DNA of 64,000 nt, from positions 156,379,753 to 156,443,752 of the forward strand of contig NC_133123.1 in the NCBI RefSeq assembly GCF_033568475.1. The letters are read 5' to 3'. The notes beneath the pieces were generated by a model. The model was given only the letters and a program-made list of their open reading frames with translations. It ran no database searches and was not told the origin of the DNA. Source of the stretch: Henckelia pumila (taxonomy: Eukaryota; Streptophyta; Magnoliopsida; Lamiales; Gesneriaceae). Made by a program: the position numbers and the translations under genes. Of the stretch, positions 1 through 10,640 are shown piece by piece (position 1 is the stretch's first letter; each line of letters begins with the position of its first letter).

Positions 1-1728
1 AAAAATAAAAAAAAACCAAGATCGACTAAAATTGAAATTTGACAACATAGAGGATTAAAATCCTAAAGACAAATATATAAGATCAAAAACATAATTTTTC
101 TATTTTTTGTGAGTAGTACAATTGTAATGAATTTTTTTTGTAACATATAATTTATTGATTAAGTTCAAGTTCACCCTCAACTCTAATTTCTAGATTCGTT
201 CATGCCAGTACATCTCACATTTCCAAACACCAAGCCTAGCACATTTTCTTAATTTTAACGTATGAATTCATTTTGTCATTTTGCGATTTTGGTTTGACAG
301 ATTTGTCATTTTGCGATTTTGGTTATCTATGTTGTTAAATTTCAGTTTACTCTTGCAATTTTTTTTTTGGAAATTATAATTCTTTTTCATTGTGTCACAT
401 ATTGACATCACATCAGCATTTCATTGTTTCCATGACAGAGCCAAGTCAAAAAAAATATGAAAATTGCCAAAATAGCTAGAGATAATGAACTAAAATTGAA
501 ATTCTATAACATATAAGATCAAAATCGCTAATAAGAAAATATTCATGACAAAAAAAAAATCCATTTTTAATAGTACATTAGTATTTTTGTAATGAATTTT
601 TTGTAATAATATATAATTTAATACATTAATTAAGTTCAAACCCACCGTAATCTTAATGCCTGGATCCATCTCTGTCTACTTCGAATGACTATCGCATTGG
701 AGATGATACAAATGTTGAATACTCTTGGAAATAGCTAGTACGAAAAATGAGGGATTCAAAAGCCAATACCTAATTGTACCGTCGTAATCACATAATGAGA
801 AGTTTAGGTCATTTTGAATTTTGAACCATTTCGAATATATGAAATCTCAAGTAATAATATAAAATAAAAAGCAACTTTTAAAAAATACAAAAAAAAGTTA
901 AAATAGAAATAATTAATGTGCCTTGATATGTGAACACCTGCGGTCCATGCTCTACTTGTTCCAGTTGCGAATTTTTTAAACAACGAATAGAAATTATGCT
1001 TTTAATTTAAAGATATAAAATAATTAACGTGCGTTGATTAGTAAATGTACCATAGTCATGACATATTTGATTTCTTTTTAAGTTGAATGTACCATCCGTC
1101 ACAATTATACAAAACTTCGTTTCCTTTTCCAATTATCCCAAGTATATAATTTAATTTGTACTTTGAGTAAAATTATTATTATTATTTTTAATTAGTACAC
1201 CCAAATGAACTAAGTTTTGGAAAATATAATAGGAATGAATTAAATAAAGATAATTAAATTGAAAGTTGAAACAACAAATAGACAAGTGAAGTATATCCCC
1301 CTTTAATTTACCTATATTTTTTTGTATGATTACATAATAAACCATCTCAGAATAGATGTAGAAATTATATTTTTGATTATATAATCTACACATTCAATCC
1401 ATAAATAAATAAATATATATATATATATATATATATATTGATATGATATTATACACACTAACAATTATTGGTTTCACGTAATAAATTTTTAATATCACGT
1501 CATTTTTCGACACTGTCGATTGTAAACAAAAATCGTAATTAATTACATAGTAATTTTTTTTTCCTTCTACTTAATTTCACCGAATTAAATGTTACTATAT
1601 ATTATGACGTTAGCCCTACGAGGCTAACGCCCCCTTCCTCAGCATATCTATATATTCCAATCTTTCACTTCAACATGATTTCCACTCCACAGACCCTTTT
1701 CTCAGATTATTCACTGAATAATCTAACC
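1..1728. other. upstream intergenic, AT-rich
   Basis: No gene is visible. Two stretches (about 20-120 and 270-560) share phrases such as 'ctaaaattgaaattt' and 'gatcaaaa' with each other and with intron 2 of the expansin gene, so they look like relics of one interspersed repeat family. The last 150 bases before the expansin gene contain 'tatctatatattcc' near 1645, a plausible TATA region. Confidence 0.5.
1411..1438. repeat. (TA)n microsatellite
   Basis: About 13 uninterrupted TA units, seen directly; no coding role. Confidence 0.9.
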
Positions 1729-2967
1729 ATGTCTTTCTCTGGGAACCTCTCCATTCTCGCATGTTTGCTGATAATTCTTGGCTCCCATTCATTCTCATAC
1801 GGGTACGAAGAAGGATGGACGGAGGCGCGCGCCACCTTCTACGGCGGCGGCGACGCTTCCGGCACCATGGGTATGTGTCATTATATATATATATAACTCT
1901 TGCAGTACGTAGAATTCACTTTGTGTTGTGTGTTATCTGTTGTTATTTGTTGATTTGTGATTGTTTCCGCTGCCATGCAGGCGGGGCTTGTGGGTACGGG
2001 AACCTGTACAGCGAAGGGTACGGCACTAACACGGCGGCGCTGAGCACTGCGCTGTTCAACGACGGGCAGAGCTGCGGTGCATGTTTCGAGCTGAGGTGTG
2101 TGAACGAGCAGAGATGGTGCCTGCAGTCGTCGGTTGTGGTCACCGCCACCAACTTCTGCCCGCCCAACAACGCCTTGCCCGGCGACTCCGGAGGGTGGTG
2201 CAACCCCCCGAACCGCCACTTCGATCTTTCGCAGCCCGTGTTTCAGCAGATCGCCAAGTATGAAGCCGGGGTTGTTCCTATTTGCTACCGAAGGTAACGC
2301 GTCAACTTTTAGTCTTGTATTTTTTGATTTTTGACAATTTTGATTTTTTTTTTTTCACGGGAATTGTTGTCTTCAAATTGTAAAAGTTAACCTCACATTA
2401 ACGCTACAACATTAATACTACAACGATGTCACATCAACATTGGATTGAAAATCGACTTAAATCGAAAAAAACAAAAAAAACAAAAACAATGGACTAAAAT
2501 TGAAATTTAACCACAAAGAAAATCGTGATAAAAAATAGTTAAACATAAATGATCAAAAAAGCATTTTTTCCAATTAAAAATGACAATTTTCGCCGTACTG
2601 ATGCATGTGTTGAATTGTGAAAAATTGAAACTTTTAGTTAAACGACAAACATTAATGCAGGGTGACATGCGAAAGAAGGGGTGGAATAAGGTTCACCATA
2701 AACGGGCATTCTTACTTCAACCTCGTTCTAATCACCAACGTGGGAGGCTCCGGTGATGTCCAGTCCGTATCCGTCAAAGGTTCAAGAAACAACTGGGAGC
2801 CTATGTCCAGAAACTGGGGCCAAAACTGGCAAAGCAACTCCAATGTCGACGGCCAGAGCCTCTCTTTCAAGGTCACGACAGGCGACGGCCGCACCGTCGT
2901 ATGTGACAACGTCATCCCCGCCGGATGGTCCTTTGGGCAGACCTTCACCGGAGGGCAATTCACTTAA
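1729..2967 (+). CDS. alpha-expansin (EXPA family), three exons
   Basis: Secreted cell-wall loosening protein that acts non-enzymatically on cellulose-hemicellulose contacts in growing walls. Exons 1729-1870, 1981-2293 and 2661-2967 join in phase to 253 aa, the usual EXPA length. Seen: an N-terminal hydrophobic signal peptide; the motif [20 protein letters not shown] at the start of the DPBB/GH45-like domain; the paired cysteines of domain 1; the HFDLSQP motif; and the C-terminal cellulose-binding domain with [17 protein letters not shown] and WGQNWQ. Intron positions (after GTMG and in YRR|V) are typical for EXPA. An in-frame ATG at 1675 would add 18 residues before the signal peptide; I prefer 1729 because the signal then starts at residue 1. 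Oddities: PICYRRVTC where most members have PVAYRRVPC, and a further cysteine in VVCDNV, giving two extra cysteines. Intron 2 (367 bp) carries repeat sequence. Subgroup not assigned. Confidence 0.95.
2315..2575. repeat. repeat relic inside expansin intron 2
   Basis: It shares the pattern 'gacaattttgatttt ... ggactaaaattgaaattt ... gatcaaaaaagcatttt' with 20-120 and 270-560, suggesting a short non-autonomous interspersed element. Boundaries are approximate. Confidence 0.4.
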
Positions 2968-3310
2968 CAAAAAAGAACAAGAAAAAAGTCTTAAACATAT
3001 ATATTTTTATAGTTTGTATTAGGTAGTGTAGTTATGGTACCAAAATGGGTAGTGCTGATTTTGGAGTGGCTCTAGCCATTTTTTGGTCAAAGTGGAAGTG
3101 AGTTCTGTCTAGGTATTTTTGAGTTGGGGCAGAATCAGTCGTTTGTCTTGGAAATAGCAATTTTGGAGCTGTTTCCAGTGAAGGGGCTAAGGGCCTTGGT
3201 TAGTGTGTCTGGTTGGTTCAGATTATGTTATAAGAATGTGGACCGTTTATTGTTGTATGTGCTTTTATAATTTTGTGTAATAATCAATAAATGGCCTAGC
3301 CGCTAGTGCT
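2968..3310 (+). other. expansin 3' UTR with poly(A) signal
   Basis: G/T-rich sequence after the stop codon, with AATAAA at 3286-3291 followed by T-rich DNA. Probable 3' UTR end. Confidence 0.5.
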
Positions 3311-3346
3311 TGTTACTTTTCTGCTTTTGCAGTAATAGTTGTAATT

Positions 3347-3377
<31 letters not shown>

Positions 3378-4890
3378 TATTTTGATATATTTTGAATATG
3401 GAGCAGAGGTGAATATTTTTCAAATATTTTTGCTCATCAATTTCAAAAGTAAACTGTATTATTTCATTTTTTATATATAATCAACATCATCTATTTGCAA
3501 TGGCATTTAACGTGTCCGGGAAAAATTAAAGTAGCATTAATTAAACATCATGATCGTTAAAACAAGTATTTTTTTCGTTTCACTGATCATTTAGATTCGT
3601 GTATGTTTTCATGTAAATTATGAAAAGTTTTTGGAAAAGTAAATTTTATAAAATAATTTTTCATTTTGTATTTATTTAATTAGGATTTTAACATAATAAA
3701 ATAATTGTATAAATAGTTAATGATAATTATTTAATAGGGTAACTTTGTATTGAAAAAATAACGTTAAATATGAAAAATAAACTATATTATTGGGAGTTGG
3801 GAAAAAGAAAAAATGAAATATAATCTAAACGAATGGAAGCTATGAAATATTATTATCTTTATATTTCAATTTTGAAAGTCCCATATCTAACAATAATCCT
3901 ATGGAAAAATATTTGATTTTATATTAAATTATTACTTTTTCCGCGATGAGTGTGTACACTGTCTACGCTGTATCACAAATTCTTGACCAAGGATTTTCGA
4001 AATTTTATTATTTTAATCCAAAAATATTAAAAATTGAAATGGAACCAAAGGTCTTTCTCGAATGTGGGGGTTGATGATCCCGAGAGTGTCAATTAGGCTG
4101 TCAGGCCGGACTTGGAAGTTGGACCGAATTCAAACTCGGGCCTTGCAGCAACATCTAAGCCCGTTTTGAGTTTAAATTCTAAGATGTTTTATTGTTGGGT
4201 TTGTATATAATTTCAATTTATCACTATTTTTCTTTCGAAAATTATAAAAATTCAAGATTTTAATCATAAGTGGACAGTATGTCGGTATTCCTACATTTAT
4301 TTAATTTTTTTATATGAATGTATTCGTATTGACGCGACGTTGACTTGAGTATGGAAAAGGTTTCGTCGAGAGGTATCTACGTACGATTTTTTATTTAAAA
4401 AAAGCTATAACTCTATGATTCAATAACTTCATTTGATCGTGGTTGAAAATCTATTAAGCTACTCCATTATGCATCATATGATTAATGAGAAATAGGGAGT
4501 AATGGCATAGCTCCTTCACCAGATTTCAATTACTTCATCGGATTAGAAATTCATATAGTTTATATTAAATTAAACACTTGAAATATAGATATGCAATCAT
4601 TTTTGAATGCATTGAACTAAACGAGAGTAGAAGTTTGAGCTTCGTCTTAGTTTTTGCCACCCTTGAGTTCAAGATCATCGCATCATCCCGACTATTTTAA
4701 CTAGAATTCAATCTTGAGTGGTCAACTACAAGCTCAAGCTCGAGTTGATAGTATTCACCGATTTAACCGAAAAAGAAAATCAGATAAGTCTAGACAGATG
4801 ACAAAAACTTCGACCTCACAGTCTCACCGCAGATCTAACGATACTGAACCCCTGAGTTTAAAATTTTGGGTGAATTGCGTTGGAGTGCAA
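3311..4890. other. intergenic, no gene seen
   Basis: AT-rich, with a (TTA)n run near 3354-3373. No ORF or RNA gene that I can support. Confidence 0.6.
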
Positions 4891-4899
4891 TCATCCACC

Positions 4900-5304
4900 T
4901 AAGCTTCAAAGTCAACACGTGTCGGTAACCGATTGGCGGAAAAGAGATTCCAAAAAAGCAAGACCATTGTAATAACCTATCAAAATCTTTAATCCCCAAC
5001 ACCATAGAAAAGGGTCCCTCGTGATCTGAAAACACCAACAGCTGCGAAGAAAGAGATTTGTGGATTTGCCAAATGGGATAAAGATAAGATGATGGATTCC
5101 CTTTGGCTATCCCATCGAATCACACCCGTTGGATCCCAAAAATCTAGCAACACCAACGGCTCAAATCCAATCTCGAACCATCGCCACAAGTGCATCAGAC
5201 CAGCAAAAACAACCATACAAATTGCCAACACCAAACATTCATTCGCAGCTCACGAAATCATCAACACTACAATTTCTCCAGCTGAAAGAATTCATCTTGG
5301 AGAA
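4900..5304 (+). promoter_or_regulatory. LHCA4 promoter and 5' UTR
   Basis: A G-box CACGTG at 4916-4921, an inverted CCAAT box (ATTGG) near 4931, and GATAAG I-box motifs at 5083-5088 lie within 400 bases of the LHCA4 start codon. These are well-known elements of light-regulated photosynthesis genes. The motifs are seen; light control is inferred. Confidence 0.5.
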
Positions 5305-6217
5305 ATGGCCACTGTCACCACACAAGCCTCCGTCGCCGGCTTCCGGCCTTGTGCTTCGAAAACCCGGTTCCTCACCGGATCATCCGGCAGGTTGAACCGG
5401 GAGGTCTCCGTGAAACAGGCGGGTTCGTCATACAGATCATTCAAAGTTGAAGCCAAGAAAGGCCAGTGGCTTCCGGGTTTGGCTTCTCCCGGCTACCTTA
5501 ACGGCAGGTGTGTAAACGAAACGAGCCGAGCTTGAATTTAAGGCAAATGAGCTGTTTCTTACATGTTTTCTTTTTCTCAGTCTTCCAGGTGACAATGGAT
5601 TTGATCCATTAGGACTAGCGGAGGACCCAGAGAACTTGAGATGGTTCGTACAGGCCGAGCTCGTGAATGGCCGATGGGCAATGCTCGGAGTCGCAGGCAT
5701 GCTGTTGCCTGAAGTTTTGACTTCGATTGGAATCCTCAACGTTCCGAAATGGTACGACGCAGGGAAAGCCGAATACTTCGCCTCCTCGTCGACCCTCTTC
5801 GTCATCGAGTTCATCCTCTTCCACTACGTGGAGATCAGGAGGTGGCAAGACATCAAGAACCCTGGAAGTGTTAACCAAGATCCCATCTTTAAGAGCTACA
5901 GCTTGCCTCCCAATGAAGTTGGCTATCCCGGAGGCATTTTCAACCCCTTGAACTTCTCCCCCTCTGAGGAAGCCAAGGAGAAAGAGATAGCCAACGGTGA
6001 GATGTTTGTTACAGTTCTGAATCGTCTACTATGTTTCCTGTTTCAATCAGGGATTTAATGTACTTGTGTGTGTGAATTTGCAGGAAGACTAGCAATGTTG
6101 GCATTCTTGGGATTCATTGTGCAGCACAATGTGACTGGGAAAGGGCCATTCGACAACCTGTTGCAGCACCTTTCTGACCCATGGCACAACACCATTATCC
6201 AGACATTCTCGAATTGA
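5305..6217 (+). CDS. LHCA4: photosystem I chlorophyll a/b-binding protein LHCA4, three exons
   Basis: Antenna protein of the PSI light-harvesting belt in the thylakoid membrane; it pairs with LHCA1 and carries red-shifted chlorophylls. Exons 5305-5507, 5581-5996 and 6084-6217 join in phase to 250 aa. Seen: an S/T/R-rich chloroplast transit peptide ([16 protein letters not shown] start), mature N-terminus near KKGQWLPGL, helix [16 protein letters not shown], helix [12 protein letters not shown], helix [17 protein letters not shown], and the C-terminal [14 protein letters not shown]. The helix-B ligand position is Asn (VNGRWAM), the residue linked to red chlorophyll forms in LHCA3/LHCA4. An upstream in-frame ATG at 5089 exists, but the family N-terminus starts at 5305. 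The gene is convergent with the MADS gene at 6725. Confidence 0.97.
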
Positions 6218-6724
6218 TTTCATTACATACTGAAGATGAAAATGAAGTATGATGTTTTTCATGTTTATGGATTTGGGAGAGATTTGTGCTGTACTTTGCA
6301 AACAAAGGGAGCTTCAATGTACAGAGAATTCTAATGGCAATTATTATTGATATAAATGTTTTACTATATCACTGACAATCTTATGCTAACGAAAAACGCT
6401 TATGGGCAACAAGCAATCTTTATGTGGGATATTTAGAACAAAGTCATTACAAGAATTTCTTTCGAAATTTTCCTATCCACCCTTGGCTTGGGCTGTGAAT
6501 TCATGTAAGATCTCTGAGTGATTAGTAGAAACAGAACCTGTATAAATGCAAAATGACGAAATAATGATGCCAGGAACCGCGCACCAATGTCTTATTGACT
6601 TGTGAGACAGCAAATATCCTAGATCGTCTGAGCTGAAAGCGCATATAATCAATTAATGTCTGATCTTTATCGGTCTCGAGTAATATTGAGTTTCGAGAGC
6701 CAAGTCTTGAACTAAATCTTCCAT
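6218..6724. other. convergent 3' UTRs of LHCA4 and the MADS gene
   Basis: The first ~150 bases read as the LHCA4 3' UTR (T-rich, 'ttattattgatataaatg' near 6345). The rest is probably 3' UTR of the minus-strand MADS gene. No other gene seen. Confidence 0.45.
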
Positions 6725-9700
6725 CTAATTTGGGGGCTGCGAGAGACCAGTGATTTACATCAGTAACATATCAAGGTTAGCAAGAAAACTTTAGGACAGG
6801 ACTTGCGAAAACTCACAGCTAATGTAACTCGAGTAAACATTGCATCCAAACCAACCTTAAAAAAGAAGTTTTTCGAACAACAAAGTAACAAAATGTGTTA
6901 CTGATTGACAAGCACTGACCTGAAGGTAAGAGTTCTCGTTAAGCATAGAAATGGCGCATGCACCGGCAGTGGGAACTAAACTATGCTGCAAACTGTTGTA
7001 TACGGATCTCGGGAGTTCAAAATTTCCATTTATCTGATAATCCATACCACTGGGAAGAAAATTCGCCTCCCTCCCAGCCTCCAAGACATCAGGAAAACTT
7101 AAATTTCCAAATGGATGATATGGAAATTGTTCGACGAGAGGCAGTCTCAACTGAGCGGAGCTCGTATAATCATCAATGGTGATAATATTCTGTGCCTCAT
7201 TTTTCTGTTGTCTTGAACTGTCAGGATTATCGTCTTTCACCTCACCAAAGAAACTAGAACAAGATGGGAAGGACGCATCTTGCGCGCACTCCAAATCTCT
7301 AAAGAGAAACGTCAGAAACTATATATTATACTAGAGGAACAATAAAAAATCAAATCATCCAAGTTTCAACTTGATGAATAGATCAAATTTCCTACTAACA
7401 AATTAATCCTTATCATTTGATTTGTTGCAAATATATAGTTCATGATGCCGTATCAGAGAGATCCACTCACCTACTAGACAAGAAATGGGCTTCATTCGGT
7501 AGCATCATATGTTGACTATCACCCTCTGGAAACCATGACGGGGTTTGGCAATGCTGATCACTGGTTGTTGTCGTTGAAAAGTGCATCCCATTTAGGAACT
7601 AAAAATTTTCAAGTGCGCGCAAATTTGAAATTCTGATAAATGACATATAAAAAGGAGAAAAAAGAAAGAAATAAACAGCAACAAGAACACTCTGCACTAG
7701 TAGATTGATTCTATACCTGGTTCGTGCAATCAAATGGAACAAGGGGGAACTTCCCAAAATTTTCCTGCTCAGATAGAAGTATACAGGTTACTTTGGTTTC
7801 TTTCCATTGGGTATAGTTCATGAAGAATATCCAAACAAATCAAACACCAATCACTAACATTATGCTTCTTTTACAGAATGCAAAAAATTTCAAAATTCAT
7901 CCATTTTTCTGAACCAAATAAATAAATGAAGTACCTTTTGCATGCGGATCCTATTGAGAGATTCCATCAGCGAATTCTCCATCTGATTCAGATGATCAAC
8001 ATCTTCAATTTTGTCTGGATTAGTCCACCAGCTGAGGACAAAGAAAATACTTCAAATATCCAACTATCCAAGGTTGTGCTAGGATGAAAGGATTTGGATT
8101 TGTGGGAGTAAAGGATTTGGATGCATGGTTTTCAAATGACTAGGTTCAAAGTTTTCGCCAAGGTGCTATTTCAACTTACGATGGTTGAACAATCAAAATC
8201 TTAGAGAAACTTATCATTTCCCCTGGTTGATACTTAGGCTTCTGAAAAATAAAATGTATTGCTATGTTTATTTCAAACTGCTATCGAAAATTTTGGTTGT
8301 TGTGATGTAATGCTTGAATTTATTTCTTCATAGTTTTATACTCATCCCAGAAACTATCTTGAACTCATCGCTTGATTTCTTTTAGGTTGGTCTCAAATCC
8401 ATTGTACACATGTTGCTCAAAATTAATGATTTGAAATAAAGATAGCAAGCACTACATCTTATTTTTCAGAAGCCTGAGTAATGAGTATCAACCAGGGGAA
8501 AAAATAAGTTTTTCTAAGATTTTGATTGTTTTATCATCATTGTAGTTGAAATAGCAACTTGGAGAGAACTTTGAACCTCTGTGCTTCTATTAACCAAAAA
8601 GACCATTAAAAATCATATTTGATGTGCTAAAGAATTTTAGCTTTACCTTAGTCTGTTATGTACTTGAGTAAGCTGATCACGCAGCATCCTCACCCGGTTT
8701 TGCATTTCCTAGCAGTAGCAGATCACCAGGAGAAGATTTTAAGGATGGCCCTTGATGTAGTAGGCTAAAAATTTCATAATTATAGATGATGCAAGGAAAA
8801 ATGAGATGTACCTCGACTGACGGTGTACTGCAAAAATTGAAAAGGAAAATTAACACAGAGCAGATGAAAGTATAATTGATCATAAATTACAAAGAAGAGA
8901 AAATAAATATAGTTGACCAATATAATATCCACCTTGCATCAAGAAACTCTTCTATATCAACATCCTGGTCGAGCTTCTTGAAATTTCTTTTCAATGTCTA
9001 TCATTTAATGAATCCAAAGGCACGAAATTCAATTACTCTTTTCCGAAAGAGGAATAATTTAAGGAACAGGATTCATACATAAACATTGAACTTACTTCGA
9101 GACTCTCCAATCTCCTGTTCAAAGGCCATAAGATGGAAAAAAAGAAGAATAAGTTGCATCCACAATGCTTCAACTTGACAGAAACAAAATATAGTGCAAG
9201 TATCACAGTTTACCTTTTAGCCCTTTCTTTCGGTGTAAGTTGAGCATATTTTGCAATCATCTCATCAATGTTGCTGAAAGCGAAAACAAGTACATCGAGC
9301 ATTTAGCACCAAATCGTCCATGTGAACATGAATACCCAAAGCTTGCATTTTAACTTCTACTTCATAAACTTACTGGTTTATATGAAACCGTAGTCTTCAG
9401 TTATTGTCTAGCTTACAGAATCCAGTAAGACACATTCAGTAATTTCCACAATTAATGTATACTATTTATTCTCTTTCGCCACACGAGCAAGCGCCAGCGA
9501 GCAGAATAGTTCATCTCAAATGAATAAAGTTTTCGATTTCATGCACAATTTCACTAAAAATTCATATTTGATAAACGAAATTTCTTGGTTAAACCATATG
9601 AGGAGATAGATACATGTACTACTAGCCTAACGTGACAGCATTTACAATTCCACCAACCAAAAAATGCAAGATTAAAAAACAAAGATTCACGACTCAATCA

Positions 9701-9925
9701 CATGTCACAATACAAACTAAACTAAATGCTCGAAATCTACCTGCGTGGTCCTCGAAAAATCGAAGGCTTTCCTGTAGGAGAAAACATAAGAAGGATAATA
9801 TCAATGTCACACAACACTGAAATTTCCTGAGCCTTTTTCAATATTCCAGCTCTCCGTTTGCCATAGGTAACTTGCCGGCTGCTCAGATTCTCCAATCTCT
9901 GTATCTTCAACTTAACTCTTCCCAT
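6725..9925 (-). CDS. MIKC*-type MADS-box factor, AGL30/AGL65-like (P clade)
   Basis: Transcription factor of the MIKC* group, known in Arabidopsis for pollen maturation as AGL30/65 with AGL66/104 dimers. Exons (minus, in order): 9741-9925, 9214-9273, 9096-9114, 8933-8997, 8812-8827, 8647-8708, 7935-8031, 7717-7764, 7471-7598, 6920-7298 and, less surely, 6725-6736. All junctions are GT-AG and in phase; the product is about 356 aa. The MADS domain starts [13 protein letters not shown] and contains [15 protein letters not shown], the P-clade signature. The I/K region follows ([27 protein letters not shown]), then [20 protein letters not shown] 5'-UTR intron is likely because 'tttgtag' sits directly before the ATG. 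Exons 3 and 5 are microexons of 19 and 16 nt. The last coding exon gives only three residues plus stop and is tentative; translation could instead continue into the intron to 6857. Intron 6 holds a foldback element. Confidence 0.88.
8142..8578. repeat. intronic foldback (imperfect inverted repeat, ~140-bp arms)
   Basis: The left arm 8142-8278 and right arm 8430-8578 are reverse complements with few mismatches: 'aggttcaaagtt', 'gctatttcaac', 'aacaatcaaaatcttag', 'cccctggttgatac' and 'aggcttctgaaaaata' all recur in reverse order. They are separated by a ~150-base loop. The structure lies wholly in intron 6 of the MADS gene. It may be a MITE/foldback insertion or a hairpin-RNA source. Confidence 0.8.
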
Positions 9926-10640
9926 CCTACAAAACAACAAAACTTGAACATATACAGGCCATCCCAATTCCTTCAAAGACAACAAGTTAAAGATAAATAA
10001 AATTTTTTAGGCAAAGATCCAATCTTTTCTTCCATTTCTCTTCATCAAATCATCGAAATTAAACATAAAAAAAAAAAGAACCACCTTGGACAAAAAGATC
10101 AAATTCCTCTGTTGTCCCACAAAAGAGGGATCGAAATATGAAGAAACAACCTGGGGAAAAAACAATGAAAAAATGCCAACAAGAAAAATCTCTAGGCTAC
10201 CCTACTACACTAATCCCACGAAAAAACTAAAACCCATTTGCATGGTGGCTCTAAAATCTATAATCACAAAACACACAAAGAAATGCGAGAGGCAAATGCC
10301 CTAAAAATGGGATACCCATAAGAGGAAAACCAATCTTGTTCAGATTTAAAAAAAAATGGAAAAATAGAAAAAAAAAATGAAAAGGCAATCGCAACGAGGG
10401 ATGGTAAAGAAAAGAGAGAGGTAAAAATAAGGGGGAAAAGGAGAAGGAGACAAGAGGTGGTACTATGATTTCGGCAGGTAAAACTCGCGGGAGAATCGAA
10501 CCAAACGTTGTCACTGTATGGCAGCGTGACACAGAGAAGGTGACGAAATAGTTTACACGTGTAAGGAATTCAAGAGCTTCTGCTGTTTGTTAACATCATA
10601 GCCTAGCTGCTATATAATATATCATATCACTCATTGGCTT
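9926..10640 (-). promoter_or_regulatory. 5' UTR, 5'-UTR intron and promoter of the MADS gene
   Basis: Read on the minus strand, 10,550-10,380 is CT-rich, like a plant 5' UTR. A TATA-like 'atattatatagca' lies at about 10,607-10,620. The acceptor 'tttgtag' immediately before the ATG points to an intron in the 5' UTR. Transcription start inferred near 10,580. Confidence 0.45.

Noticed and set aside
1675-1728. Upstream ATG of the expansin gene
   Set aside because: It would place 18 polar residues before the signal peptide; ATG 1729 gives the normal family length.
5089-5304. In-frame N-terminal extension of LHCA4 from an upstream ATG
   Set aside because: LHCA4 proteins start MATVTT...; the extension lacks transit-peptide character and lies in the promoter/5' UTR zone.
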